This document shows positions 13,471 to 25,399 of a stretch of DNA of 64,000 nt, in pieces (within the stretch, counting starts at the first letter, position 1; the number at the start of each line of letters is the position of its first letter). The notes beneath the pieces are model-generated. The model was given only the letters and a program-made list of their open reading frames with translations, searched no databases and had not been told where the DNA came from. Origin of the DNA: Guyanagaster necrorhizus (Eukaryota > Basidiomycota > Agaricomycetes > Agaricales > Physalacriaceae); NCBI RefSeq assembly GCF_019112545.1, contig NW_025064882.1:279676-343675 (forward strand), written 5' to 3'. The translations under genes and the position numbers were made by a program.

Positions 13471-14102
13471 ATAGATGGAACCTCAGTTTGAAGCCAGTTT
13501 GGCAGCATCATCAAGGGAGTCTTGAGCATGGTTTTTAATTACATGCTCAGAGAGGGGGCAGTAGAAGAGTTGAGAGAAGACAGAGTGTTCCAGAAGTTGT
13601 CAGAGAGATTGTCAGTAAGGCCAGCCAGAACAGGAGAAAAGTGTGTCAGGATTCTATTGATTGATGCCTTTGCTACTCAATAGGCTGTCTCATTGAAGTG
13701 GTCAGAGTGGATACTGAAATTGATTGATCTGGCCAGCTTCTTTCCTTTGTACTTCCTCAGAAGCTTTCTAAATTGGTTATCTGAGGATAGTTTTAGGTAT
13801 ATGCCCACTCATAGGCTTGTTGGAGTTTCAGAGAGAGTCTGCTGAGAGGTTATGGAAGAGGAGAATTGATGAGACTTTGTTGAATTCAATAGAGAGTTCA
13901 AAAAGAATGATAATATCTGATGATCTAGATGGTAACAGACTGATTTCTGCAACAAAAATAAATAATAACAAAAAGCCTGAGCAAGATGCTAATGACAGTA
14001 CTCAAGAGCTTAAAGAAGTTTGTAGTGATATCAGAGGCTGTCAGCATTCAGTTTCTTTTATCTGCTGATGATGTAAGAAAAGAGAAGAAGCTTCAAGCTA
14101 AT
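13471..14102 (-). mobile_element. Element D leader/gag 5' remnant (A/B-related)
   Basis: Shares segments with the gag leader of element B (27900-28020) and element A (5220-5290), such as the string with CATCAAGGGAGTCT and ATGCTCAGAGAGGG. It ends with the PBS-like AGCTTCAAGCTAAT next to 14103. It is truncated on the left by repeat F. Confidence 0.6.
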
Positions 14103-14413
14103 TGTTAGATTTACTTGACATGTGACTCTAAACACATAATAAACTGATGCTGTGCCAAATTTGCACAATCACATCAGAGTCCACTTATATGTATTAAATA
14201 GTATTAGATTAAAGCTGTGCAAGTTGGGCTTGAGAGAAGAAAAGTGATATAAATAAACTTTAGCTTAAAGCTGGTCTACTACAGCAAAAGCTACATTACT
14301 TATATATATTTCTGTGTGTGATAAATATAATTTCTACTAATTGTATGTTTCTGTAGCTACAATACTATAGTATCTAGTTATTGAGTGCAGAACAATGAGA
14401 TATTGTCTATTAT
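14103..14413 (-). repeat. Element D LTR, part 1, interrupted by element C
   Basis: Starts TGTTAGAT and is recognisably related to the LTRs of A and B over its first 200 bases, including TAAACTTTAGCTTAAAGCTG at 14261-14280. Element C is inserted at 14414. A continuation may lie in 30487-31546, which ends AATCATAACA like the A/B LTRs, but the middle of that stretch does not align. Confidence 0.55.
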
Positions 14414-14909
14414 TGTTATATGCATGCCACTAGCCTCTGCTTCACCTCAATCAACTACAATTTCAAATACAAGTCCCATTGGACTCTGCCTATTTTTTAT
14501 TACTCACTAATTTCATTTTACCATTACTATTTCACATTTGTATTTCACATTCTAGTATCTAGACCCCAAACATGATAGCAAATAATTGACATCAGATCTC
14601 AACAGGCCCTGACTCAGAATTAGCTACCAATAATATATAAACTACATATGAGCATTGTAAATACTCAGTTCAAACATCAACTTGGATAGCCATCTACACT
14701 TCATGCTCACTTCAGCTCCTCTATCTCATCTATCAGATTCTGCCTCAAAGGATATTCCTCTTTACTTCTCCAATAGAACTCTATTCTATCCATTCAAATT
14801 CTTAGGCTCTGACTCAAGGGTAATGTTGCCAATAGCTTTGTTGATGCCTATGCACTCCACTAGTCTCTGCATATACACTCAAGTCCAATCAATTGGTATA
14901 TTCCTAACA
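14414..14909 (+). repeat. 5' LTR of element C (496 bp)
   Basis: Runs from TGTTATATGC to TTCCTAACA. It contains the TATA motif ATATATAAAC near 14633-14642 and, about 30 bases on, the decayed self-primer region CTCAGTTCAAACATC. It aligns with 29991-30486 without length change. Confidence 0.88.
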
Positions 14910-15009
14910 GTATATTTAAATTCAAACTCTTGAGTCAAAATTTTTTATTATATTCACCATATTTACTCAATCCACAAAAGCTAATTTCAAACAAACCCAG
15001 CCTACTTAT

Positions 15010-16400
15010 TGCAACATGTTTTCTATAAAAGACATTCTGGTCTCTGCTTCAAAGGAACAACCAGGCCTTTTTGGATCAGCCTCTGGTGGAGGACAACTCT
15101 CCTGAAAAAAAACCTACACTCACTCTAGCTTCACTGCTCACCAACCAAATTATAATGATTCCTCTAACCCTTTTGATACTATCAGCATCTCAATCAATAG
15201 AGCCTGATGAGCCAGCCTGATATACAGCATCTGATAGACTTCTTATCTCTAGGCAACATGCATAAAAATTCAGACAGCCCAGACTCAGAAAGCAGAGGTA
15301 AAGACACTTCTACTTATACTCCCATCCAATGAGAACCAGGTGGTAATCCACAAAACCCTTTTTCAGGAGAGCCAGGAGAGCCAGATAGCCTAGAAGGTCC
15401 AGATAGTTCCAATAGCTCAGATGGCTCTGACAGCTCTGCAGGAAGCAGCAATCCAAACCAGCAGGACATATTCCTAGAATTTATGAACCTGTTATGAGAA
15501 GTCTCTGCTTCCCTTAATAACTCTAAGTCAGCCACTATTCACATCAAATTCAAGGAACCAGAACCCTTTGACAGCTTTAACTCTCACAAACTGAAGGCCT
15601 TTATCATCTCTCTTCAGTTAAACTTCAATGACAGACCTACCATATTTACAATAAATGCTAGTAAGATCAACTATGCTATTTTCTTTCTGGCCAGCATTGT
15701 GCTTAACTGATTTGAACCAGATATTCTTAACCACAATCTGCAGAATCTGCTAGCCTGGCAATTTTTCTATGTGGCTTTTCTGGATGAGCTTCATAGCAAC
15801 TTTGGTCTCTTCAATACCATCAGAGATGCTGAAGATGCATTAAAACACCTTCAGATGCACAATGAAGACTGAATCATGAAGTATATAGTTCAATTCAATC
15901 ACTACACCTCACAAATTGAGTATAGAGATAACTCCCTCTGCTACATCTTTTACAGTGGCCTCTGCACTCACATCAAGAACAACATGGCCCACTATAGAAA
16001 GCCAAACAACCTTCATGATATATGCTTCCTTGCCTAAGGACTTGATGCTTGCTATTAGACTCAAAAGACTGAAATTGCCTGTGAAAACTGAGACAATAAG
16101 GCCTTCAACCAATCCTCCAATCTCAAATCCAAGGAGTCCAACTCTTCTTTCTCAGACTCCAGCTCCACACTAAAATCTACCACCTCTAAGCCCTATGCTG
16201 ACAAACTAGGCAAAGACAGCCATCTTACTCAGAAAGAAAAAGACCACTAGCACCAAAACAACCTTTGCATGTTCTGTAAAGCCAAGCACAAGACCAAGGA
16301 TTGCAATAAGCAGAAGGCAGTGGCTTATGCCAAGAGTCATGCAGCTAAAGTAGACACTGCTCCTAAGAAACCAGCTTCAACTAAGTCAGAAAACTAGGAA
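15010..16400 (+). pseudogene. Element C gag (capsid and zinc knuckle), decayed
   Basis: Starts near 15015 (MFSIKDILVSASKEQ). A Pro/Gly/Ser/Asp-rich linker follows at 15350-15450. The capsid-type domain lies at about 15540-16080, with the block around FIISLQLNFNDRP. A zinc-knuckle-like CMFCKAKHKTKDCNK lies at about 16268-16312. The knuckle spacing is CX2CX3HX4C, shorter than the classical form. Several TGA/TAG/TAA stops interrupt it. Gag would form the virus-like particle in the cytoplasm. Confidence 0.75.
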
Positions 16401-19400
16401 GCAACTCTGTTTCCTCTATGTGAGTTCAGGATTGCATTGACTCTATTCACACTCTGAAGATCATCACCCTCAACACAATATCTGTTTCCAACCAATCCTT
16501 TTATCTTCTATTTTTAGCAGAATTACCAATTACTATAGAGCCTGATGGGCCTCCAGCTTCTACCATTCTGCATTTTCTTGCTCTTATCAATTCCAGTTCT
16601 AGCCACTGCTTTGTTGACACTAAATATATAGCTGCCAATGATATTCCTATTAAAACCATCTCTAGTGTGCAACTCTGACTATTTGATGGCTCTGTCAGAA
16701 GCCATATAACTCAAACTGCAACTATTTCTATCCATTTCCTTTCTGGAGACATCTTCTTTATTGACTTCTATATCACTTGTGTGGATTCATCTTACAATCT
16801 TATTCTAGGATACAACTGGCTCTCTCATTATAATCCACTGACTGACTGGGCTGAAAACAGCATCACTTTCTGCTCAAGTGACCAGAATTCCCCTCCAATC
16901 AATTCCACAGCCTCCACCACATCTCCAGGATTTTTATGCCTATAGGACAACAGTCCACTCCTTTTCAAGCCTTTCAGCTTAATCCTGAGACTTTTATGCT
17001 CACTGGACTCTATCAGTCAAACCTTCAGAGCTTCACTATATTCCAAATCTGCTCCAGGTTGTTGGTGGGCTTCATTTCTATACAAATCCATCTATTTCTA
17101 TCCTCCCTCAGAATCTTTTACTATGAAAGCACATCCAAAGATCTCTATCATATCTGCCGCTGCATTTGTCTGAGCTAGTGCAAAAGAAGGTGCTCAGCAG
17201 TTTACATTGCAGCCTTCCTTGCCCAATATTGGAGCCAAAGCTGCATCTGTGGAATCAGCAAATCTTTCATCAGTGCCAGTAGAGTACCATGATTTTGCAG
17301 ACATCTTCAGCAATATCCTCTCTGAAAAGCTACTCAAACACAGGCTATATGACCTCAAAATCAATCTTAGGAAAGAAACATCTCCATCACTTGAACCCAT
17401 TTATTTTCTCTCAGAATCCAAACTCAAGGCTCTATAAGAGTTTATTAATGATAATTTGCATAATAGATTCATTACTCTGTCCTGCTCTCTGCACAAGACT
17501 TCAGTCTTATTTGTCAAAAAGAAGACTGATGAACTCTGACTTTGTGTCAACTATCATAGTCTAAACAAAATCTCCAAGAAGGATTGCTACTCTCTTCCCC
17601 TTATTTCCAATCTTCTCAACTCTATCCACTCTACACACATCTATATCAAGCTTAATCTTCAATATATCTACTATCACATTTATATAACTAAAGAGGACAA
17701 ATAGAAAACAGCCTTCCAGACCTATTACAGTTTCTTCAAATAGCATGTCATGCCTTTTGGCCTCACAAATGCTCTGGTGGCATTTCAATGATTTGTGAAC
17801 AATATATTCTCTGACATGCTCAATATATCAGTAGTAGTCTACCTTGATGATATTTTTATATATTCTGACAATCTGAAAGATCACCAGAAACATGTTCATA
17901 AGGTCTTACACAGACTTAGAGCTAATGGACTCTACTGCAAAGGCTCCAAATATAAATTCAATCAGAATTCTATAGAATATCTAGGCTATATTCTATCATC
18001 TGAAGGACTTCACATGTCTGAAGAAAAAGTCAAGGCCATTGTTGATTGGCTAGTGCCATGAAAAGTCAAGGACATTCAATGTTTTCTTGGCTTTGCTAAC
18101 TTCTACTATTGTTTCATATACAAATATAGTGATATTGTTATTCCTCTTATATGACTTACCCACAAGAGAACTCTATAAAAATTTGATGACAAATGCTTGA
18201 CTGCCTTCAACAAGTTAAAACAGATCTTTACACATGCCCCCATCCTCACTCACTGGATCCTCAATTGATAGATAGTGGTGGAGACTAACACCTCTAATTA
18301 TGCAATTGCAGCTATCCTCTCTATCTATCTTGAAGATGGCAAAATTCATCCTATTGCTTTCCACTCTCAGAGCCTCCACAATGCTGAACTCAATTGTGAC
18401 ACTTATGATAAAGAGCTTCTGGCTATTTTTGAAGCTTTTAAACATTGGCATCACTATCTTGAAAACTTCATAGACTCTATCAATATCATAACAGACTATA
18501 AGAATCTTAAATACTTCACCACCACTAAGATTCTGACCCACTAACAGGTCTGCTAGTCTGAATACTTATTCTAGTTTAACCTAGTAATCCAGTTCCACCC
18601 TGAAAAACTTGATGGAAAACCAGATGCACTCACTAGACAATGGGACATCTACCCTAAAGAGAGAGATAGCCAATATGCCCAAGTCAACCCCCACAATTTC
18701 TGGCCTGTGTTTATCTAAGAACAACTCTCTGCATCACTCTATGCAACCTATCTTGAAGGCTCTATCCTATGAGCTAGTGCCATCATGGATATTGACAAAC
18801 TTCACACTGATATCAAATAAGCACAATTCTTTCACTCTACATCCTTCAACAGCCTCTGTCAGGCCAAGGCCACTTCTGAATTCTTCTTCTCTCAGTGGTC
18901 CATTGATGAATCCAACATCTTTCACTTTGAAGGCTATATCTATACTCCAGACTCCAACAATCTCTATCTCCATATACTACAGAACAATCATAACCATATT
19001 TTAGCAGGCCACTTTGGTCAAAACTGGATATTAGAGCTAGTCTGAGACAGGACTACACCTGGCCAAAGATGCATAAATATATTTAACACTATATTAAGTC
19101 CTGCACAGTTTGTGGGCACAATAAGACATTTAGACACTGCCTCTATAGGTTATTCAAACCTCTACTGGTTTCCAGACAGCTATGGGATTTTATCTCTATA
19201 GATTTTATTGAACAACTACTGGACTCTAATGGATTTACTGCTATCTTAGTAGTCAATGACCAGACTAACAAGCAAGCTATCTTCATCCTTACTCACAATA
19301 TCATCAACTCCACAGAGCTTGCCCAACTTTTCCTTATCCATGTCTTCTTTAAACATGGAGTATCCAGTTATATCATCTTTGATTATGGCTCTGAATTCAT

Positions 19401-20262
19401 TTTTCAGTTTACTTGTGCCCTAATCATTGCCTTTGATATAGAACTCCACCTTACTTCTGGTTACCATCCAGAGGCCAACAGACAAACTGAATAGATAAAC
19501 CAAACTCTGGAACAATATATCTGCATTTACTGCTCCTATCAATAGGACAACTGAGACATTCTCTTATCTATTGCCAAGTTTGCCTGCAATAATGCTTTTA
19601 ATGCATCCATTGGAATTTCTTTATTTTTTGCTAATAAAAGTTATCACTCTAACATCATCATTCATCCTGAAAGAGATATCATCTCTGCTCAGGTCCAAGA
19701 CTTTGCAGTTGATCTTGATGAGCTTCATTGATTATTAAAAGACAAAATCTCTGAAGCTCAGTCTCACTATAAAATCTAAGCAGACAAGCATCAGATTCTG
19801 ATGCCTCCATTCACAGTGGGCAACAGGGTTTATCTTAGTTCCAAACATATCAAAACCACTCATCCAACCAGAAATTTCTCTGAGAAATATCTTAGTTTTT
19901 TTGAAATCATAGTCTAATCTGACTCTCACTTGTTCACTCTGAGGCTTCCACCAGATCTCCAGTCTATTCACCCAGTTTTCCATGTGTCACAATTAGAACT
20001 CATAGAAGAAAACACAATTTCTAATCAAACCCAACCACTGCTGCCTTCAGTCAAAGTCAACAAAGAAGAACATTTTAAAATAGCCCAAATCCTTGACTCT
20101 AAGCTGAACCACTGGTTTTGCTGCCCACTGTTGTACAAGATCCAGTGGCTAGGTTATAAAAGTACCAATAAAGAGTTTGCTTAGTTACTGGCCTCTGAGT
20201 TCTCTGCTGATGAGTTCATCAAAGAATTCCACTATCAATGATACTCAGACAAACCAGGACTC
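16401..20262 (+). pseudogene. Element C pol: protease, RT, RNase H, integrase, chromodomain, decayed
   Basis: A protease-like FVDTKY lies near 16610 and [11 protein letters not shown] near 16808. RT runs from 17270 to 18240, with the catalytic VVYLDDIFIYSD near 17838-17873 and the preceding MPFGLTNA. RNase H spans about 18270-18545 (HSQSLHNAELN, YDKELLAI). The integrase HHCC region is near 18990-19145, with core and GYHPEANRQT-like residues near 19460-19490. The C-terminal chromodomain, IQWLGYKSTNKEF, lies at about 20140-20180, preceded by HPVFHVSQLE. Chromodomain-bearing integrases target heterochromatin marks, which fits the nested island. Stops are frequent. Confidence 0.85.
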
Positions 20263-20479
20263 TTATCCAAAGTCATTCAAACATTCTCTTTTTGATACAA
20301 CACTACTCTGAGCATCACCAACACCCACTCTTACTGTTTCAATCATGTCTTTTACAATTTTCAAAAAGTCAAATCTTATTTATATTTTTTATCCATCATC
20401 AATCTAACACTTTCTATATACATTTTATACTACAAAAAAAATTTTACAATCATAAAGGCCTGATATCTGATGAGCTTGC

Positions 20480-20930
20480 ACTAGAACCTGACTGAGCCTT
20501 CCTCTCACTTTCTCAACTCCTCTACATTCTCATCCAGCCTTTTCAACATTGCCACTCACAAGTCCTCTACCTCTTAATCCTTCTCATTTTTAAAGATCAG
20601 ATGAGCCTCTCTCCACATCTTCAACTCAGACTCTGAAAACAACTCCAAAGGAGATGATATATCATCTGACCTGTAGTCATCCTGGAGACCTGTCATAGCA
20701 CTATGGACATCCACCACTTTATCTGCCAACTCATCTATATAATGCATTAACTTATATATTTATCTTGAAAGTTTATAGAGGCTGGCAGAGACCTCCATGC
20801 TACTAATCACCTCACTTGCAGTGACCTCCTTGTTAAATAAATAAGCAGTTTTCTTGATCTTGCAACAGATGCAAGTCCATCTATGACTGGCACCTTTGGT
20901 TGCCAAATACATATAGCAGTATGTACCATC
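20480..20930 (-). pseudogene. Element C antisense gene, 3' part (cysteine array and C-terminus)
   Basis: The minus-strand frame continues the antisense gene from 28992-29870 once element B and one target-site copy are removed. The joined frame contains CMHCYQDGTYC, then 14 residues, then CICCKIKKTAY. This is CX2CX6C-linker-CX2CX6 with the last cysteine position now tyrosine, resembling a Zn(II)2Cys6 binuclear cluster. A helical, acidic C-terminal stretch follows. In-frame stops occur near 20758 and 20585-20500. Function is unknown; DNA binding is only suggested by the cysteine pattern. Confidence 0.55.
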
Positions 20931-21391
20931 TGTTAAGCCTAAGTGACACATGATCTAAACACATGATAAACAGATACTATATCACCTTTATACAGTCATG
21001 TCTGAGTTCACTATATATGTTTATATAGCTTTGTGTCTTAAGGCCATTGCAAGTTAGGCTTGAGATAGAATAGTAGATGAATAAACTTTAGCTCAAAGCT
21101 GAGATTTAACCAGCAAAAGTGAGCCTACTTATATACTGTACATCATTGAGATAAATATATGACTATCTATTGTACATTTCTAAGCTTTTGTGCTCATTGT
21201 CCTTGGGCATTGTTATTGTCCACAAAAAACTATTGTGCATTATTGAGGGCTGGTTATTACACCAGAGGACTGTGATGGATCAGCTTGTTGTGCTGATTAA
21301 GCTTTTCCCACAGTCCTAAGTGCTAGTCTAGGCACTCTGACTAAGCATAAATAGGGGTTAATATAAAGAAAAAGATAGAAAAATCATAACA
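20931..21391 (-). repeat. 3' LTR of element B (461 bp)
   Basis: Plus-orientation ends are TGTTAAGCCT and CATAACA. The TATA box TATATAAG (minus strand) is at 21135-21128. The self-primer string is at 21101-21088. It is one of a pair with 28531-28991 with equal length and no visible indel. Confidence 0.9.
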
Positions 21392-21424
21392 TTACCCTCT
21401 CCTTAAGATCATCATTCTGATGGC

Positions 21425-22119
21425 TTAATTTAGAGATAATTCATAGTCATGTATCACCTCATCAGCATCCATCTGTTTTTTGTTGATCCACTGATTAGAT
21501 TCAGGGCTATAGCCCTTCCAACTAACTAGATAATCCACTATTATTGTGATCCCTCCTTCATGAGCTTTGACTTTTTGTAATTTATAATTCAATATTTGAT
21601 CAATTTTATAATGTTCTTCATCATTGATCAAGTCAGAGGGTGACAGAGGTGGATATTCCTGATTTGTAAAGGCAGAAGCAATGAATAGGGTGAGGAGTGA
21701 CTTATTGAAGACATCATGAATCTTTCAATGAGATGGGAGATAGAGTTTATAGGCAGAGTTGCTAACTTTAGTGATAACAGGGAATGGCCCTGTATATTTA
21801 TCAGTGAGTTCTGCTTTGGGTGAAGAAGGTGGAGGTTGGTAGTGTCCAACCAGACTTTGTCATTAACATTATATGTATGAGCAGAAGTGTGATGTTTGTC
21901 ATAATATTTTTTCATAGAGATAGCTACTTTCTCAAGTGCAGCACATGTTTCATCATGAATCTTGGTCATAGCAGATGCAAAGTCAGCTGAGGCAGAAGTC
22001 AAGGTATGGACATGTTCTGTATGGATGATGTTAGAATGATGCCCATGGTTAATGAAAAAAGGAGTTTTGCCAGTGGCTGAGTGTACATGATTATTATGTT
22101 GGAAGGCAGCAAGAGCCAA
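21425..22119 (-). pseudogene. Element B integrase C-terminus and chromodomain
   Basis: The open frames at 21425-21631 and 21628-22119 give the end of the integrase core (GKTPFFINHGHHSN) and then a chromodomain, EEHYKIDQILNYK and YLVSWKGYSPESNQWI. The aromatic residues expected to cage methylated lysine are largely present (Y, W and W). The HPVFHV-type motif before the chromodomain is disturbed by a frame break. This part is among the best-preserved of the element. Confidence 0.8.
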
Positions 22120-22236
22120 CCATCTGACCTAGTCATCCTGTCAGTAATTGATAAATAACTGAAGGTACTTCTCAATCTCTTGATTTACTCTCTCTATCTG
22201 TCTATCTGTTTGCAAGTGATATGCCATTGAAGCATT

Positions 22237-24940
22237 TCATTGAATATGAAGAAGATAATAAAGGTTGTCTAGGAACTTTGAGACAAATTGTGGTCTCTGA
22301 TCAGAGATGACTACTTGAGGCATTCCATACTTTGCATAGACCTCATCATGGAGGATTTTGACCCACTCTTCTGATGTTAACTCTGTCAAACATGCAATCA
22401 GAATGATCACTTTGGAGAATTGGTCCACAATGATGATGATTGTATTATAGCCATTGCAATCAGAAAGTCTGGTAATCATGTCTACTGAAATGTGGGTTTA
22501 TGATAACTGAGAAACCTCATTCAGATGTAGTGGTGCTGGCTTTGGCTGTGTTGAAAACTTCCTCTGCTAGCACATTTCATAATCTTTCACATAACACTTG
22601 ATATCTTGGTCTAACTTCAGCCACCAATACTCTCACAGTATCAACTCTTTGGTCTTAGTGATTCTTGAGTGTTCTGCTGTTGTGTGATCATGATACATGA
22701 TAATGATTTCACTCTGAAGCTGCTGGTCTCTGGGGATATAGATTCACTTATTGTAGCAGATCAACCTACTCTCTTTTATCATCTCTCACTTATAGTTTAA
22801 TGATGGCATCACATGTTGATTCCACTTGCTGTTGTCTCTCATGGCACTTTTGATCTATTCATAGATCTCTTCCTCCATCAGCATTATCATAGCCCAGAAA
22901 TGCTTGGATTTTAATAATACAACTCTATTATTGTCATCACTGCCTTGATTATAGTCCACTTATTGGCTGAGAAGGTCTGCTTTTTTATTGGCTGCTCCTG
23001 CCTTATGGTGCAGTATATATTCATACTGAGATAATTTAGTGACCCAGCATGCTTGTCAATGGTTTAGTTTCTGCAGTGATCAGAAGTATCAGAGGTTTTG
23101 GTGATCAGTCTAGACTTCAAAGGTCTGAACTGCACTGATTAGATAGTGACATCATTCCTCCAGTGTGAGCATTATTGCAAGCAACTCCTTGTCATAGATT
23201 TTATAGTTATGCTCCATCATCATTAATGCCTTGGATAGAAAGGCAACTGATCACCATTTCTTATCTTGCTCCTGAGATAATACTGCCTCTATTGCTCCTT
23301 TGCTTGAGTCTGCTTTGACTCTGAATTTCCCTTCTTGCATCAGGATAGCAAGAACAATGTCTTTGGCTAAGTATTGTTTGAGATCATTGAATGTGGTTTG
23401 CTGAGAAATCCTCTAAGTCCAAGAAACATTCTCTGTTAATTGCATCATTGGTCAGATGATTTTACTGTAGTCCTAGATGAAACATCAATAGAAGTTAGTG
23501 AAGCCTAGAAATGACTGAAGCTCCTTCTTCTTTGTTGGCACTGGCTATTTGGTCACTCCAGCCATCTTGACAGGGTCCATTCTGATACTCCTCTCACTAA
23601 TGATGACCCCAAGATACTCTATCTCCAGAATCTCAAATTCACATTTTTTGACCTTGAGAAATAGCTTGTGCTTCCTTATTAGTTCTAGAACCTGCTAAAC
23701 TAGTCTCTGATGTTCTGCTTTGTCTCTGGACATTATAAGAATGTTGTCCAAGTAGATTATAATCTTTCCAATAGCAATGAGGTCCTTGAAGATATCATTC
23801 ATCATCCACTGAAACATAGCAGAGGAGTTAGTAAGTCTGAAAAACATGACCATGAGCTTGAACAGCCCTCAGTTAGTTCAAAATGCCACCTTCCATTCAT
23901 CACCTTCTTTAATCCACATATTGTTGTAGCCTCATTGAATGTCAAGTTTGATATAGTATCAGGCTCCATGGAGTTTGTCTATTAATTCTGAGATTAGAGA
24001 GCATGAGTAATAATTTTTAATTGTCATCTCATTAAGTTTCTAATAGTCTTGCACTGGTCAGAGTTTTCTATCCTTCTTTTTGATGAAGAAGAATAGTGAT
24101 ACTATAGGAGACTTTGATAGTTAGATTTGCCCACTAGAATGATTCTCTTCTAGGAACTTGTTGAGTTTCTGCTGTTCTTGATTGCTGAGGGGGTAAGTTT
24201 TGCAATCAAGATTAGCACTTGTGTTGGAGATCAGCTTGATGGCATGATTCCAAGGCTTTGGTTCTGATAGTTCATTGAAGCTCTCTTTATCAAATAGATC
24301 TTAATAGTCTCATGCTCATTCTAGTACTATTTTCTCAAACATCTTCTCTCTCTTCTCAGCATTTGCTTTAGCAGTTGGTGTGATGCACTGCCTGAACATG
24401 TAGAGCTTGTTGAAGGTTGACAGTGAGAATAGTCTCACTATCTTCCATTTTCTCATTCCATCAATCTTCTGGGTCTTCATCTGGTAACTCAAATAGAATC
24501 TTATGATATTTGCATCATGCAAAAGCAATTCATCCAGTCTTCTAATTGACCACCAGATTATGCTAAATTAGCCAATTGTGATTTAGGAACACTTTCTTTG
24601 TTTCCAGATAAGTGACAGCCAGATTGATCTATTCAGAGTGATCTCCAATAGTTAAGCATAGCTTGACAAATTCAGTAATTAAGCCAGCTTGATTTTTTGT
24701 TCTGTCCACATTGTAGACAGAGATTAGAGCCACAATGGCTCAAGTGGAGAGCTTGTGCTTGTCAATAAAAGCATGGTTAATGGAGCTGCTAGTGCACCTG
24801 CTATCGATCAAGGCAGTTACCACATGTATAAATTGATTAATAAGGGTTTCAATCTAAGCTTTGGTTGTCAGATCACATCTGAGGATTTTGGTCATACAGA
24901 TATATTATCAGAGTCCTCAGAGCTTGTCAAGCTATTCTAG
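22237..24940 (-). pseudogene. Element B pol core: protease junction, RT, RNase H, integrase, decayed
   Basis: Integrase residues are visible at 22237-22479 (SDCNGYNTIIIIVDQFSK, then VISDQRPQFVSKF, with a core Asp). RNase H runs from about 22900 to 23340, with ADSSKGAIEAVLSQEQD and NYKIYDKELLAI. RT motifs run from 24130 to 23700. The same motif order is seen in element A. Broken by stops; no function expected. Confidence 0.8.
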
Positions 24941-25399
24941 GACTCAGTACCACTCTACCTGCTTTATCCCTTCGACTATTTCATTGATTACTTCTTTGGC
25001 TTAGACTTTATATACTCAGTTTCTGAGTATAGCCTTTGCTGCCTTCTCTGTTGGCACTTCTTTGATAGCCCATCATGTCCATTCAGTATTGAATAGTTTG
25101 AGCCATCTAGTGGGAGTCTCTTCCCCTGTTTGGCCTGTAAGCATTTGAGTCTTGCTGGTTGGTGATTCATTTTGTATGTGCATGATAGTGAGCAAGTCAG
25201 ATATATTTGAATGCACAGATAACTTAGATATAGAAGTACCTACAGAGATACTATTAGTCCATCCTATAGCTACTGATGACACACTGTTCTCCTTGGCCAA
25301 CCCAGTGGAATCACTCACTGGTCAGCCCCATCTTTTACTTCCTCTATCTTGGTCTCTCCACTGAGTTCTTTTGCTTTCTTTTGCAGCTTGGCAATCTGT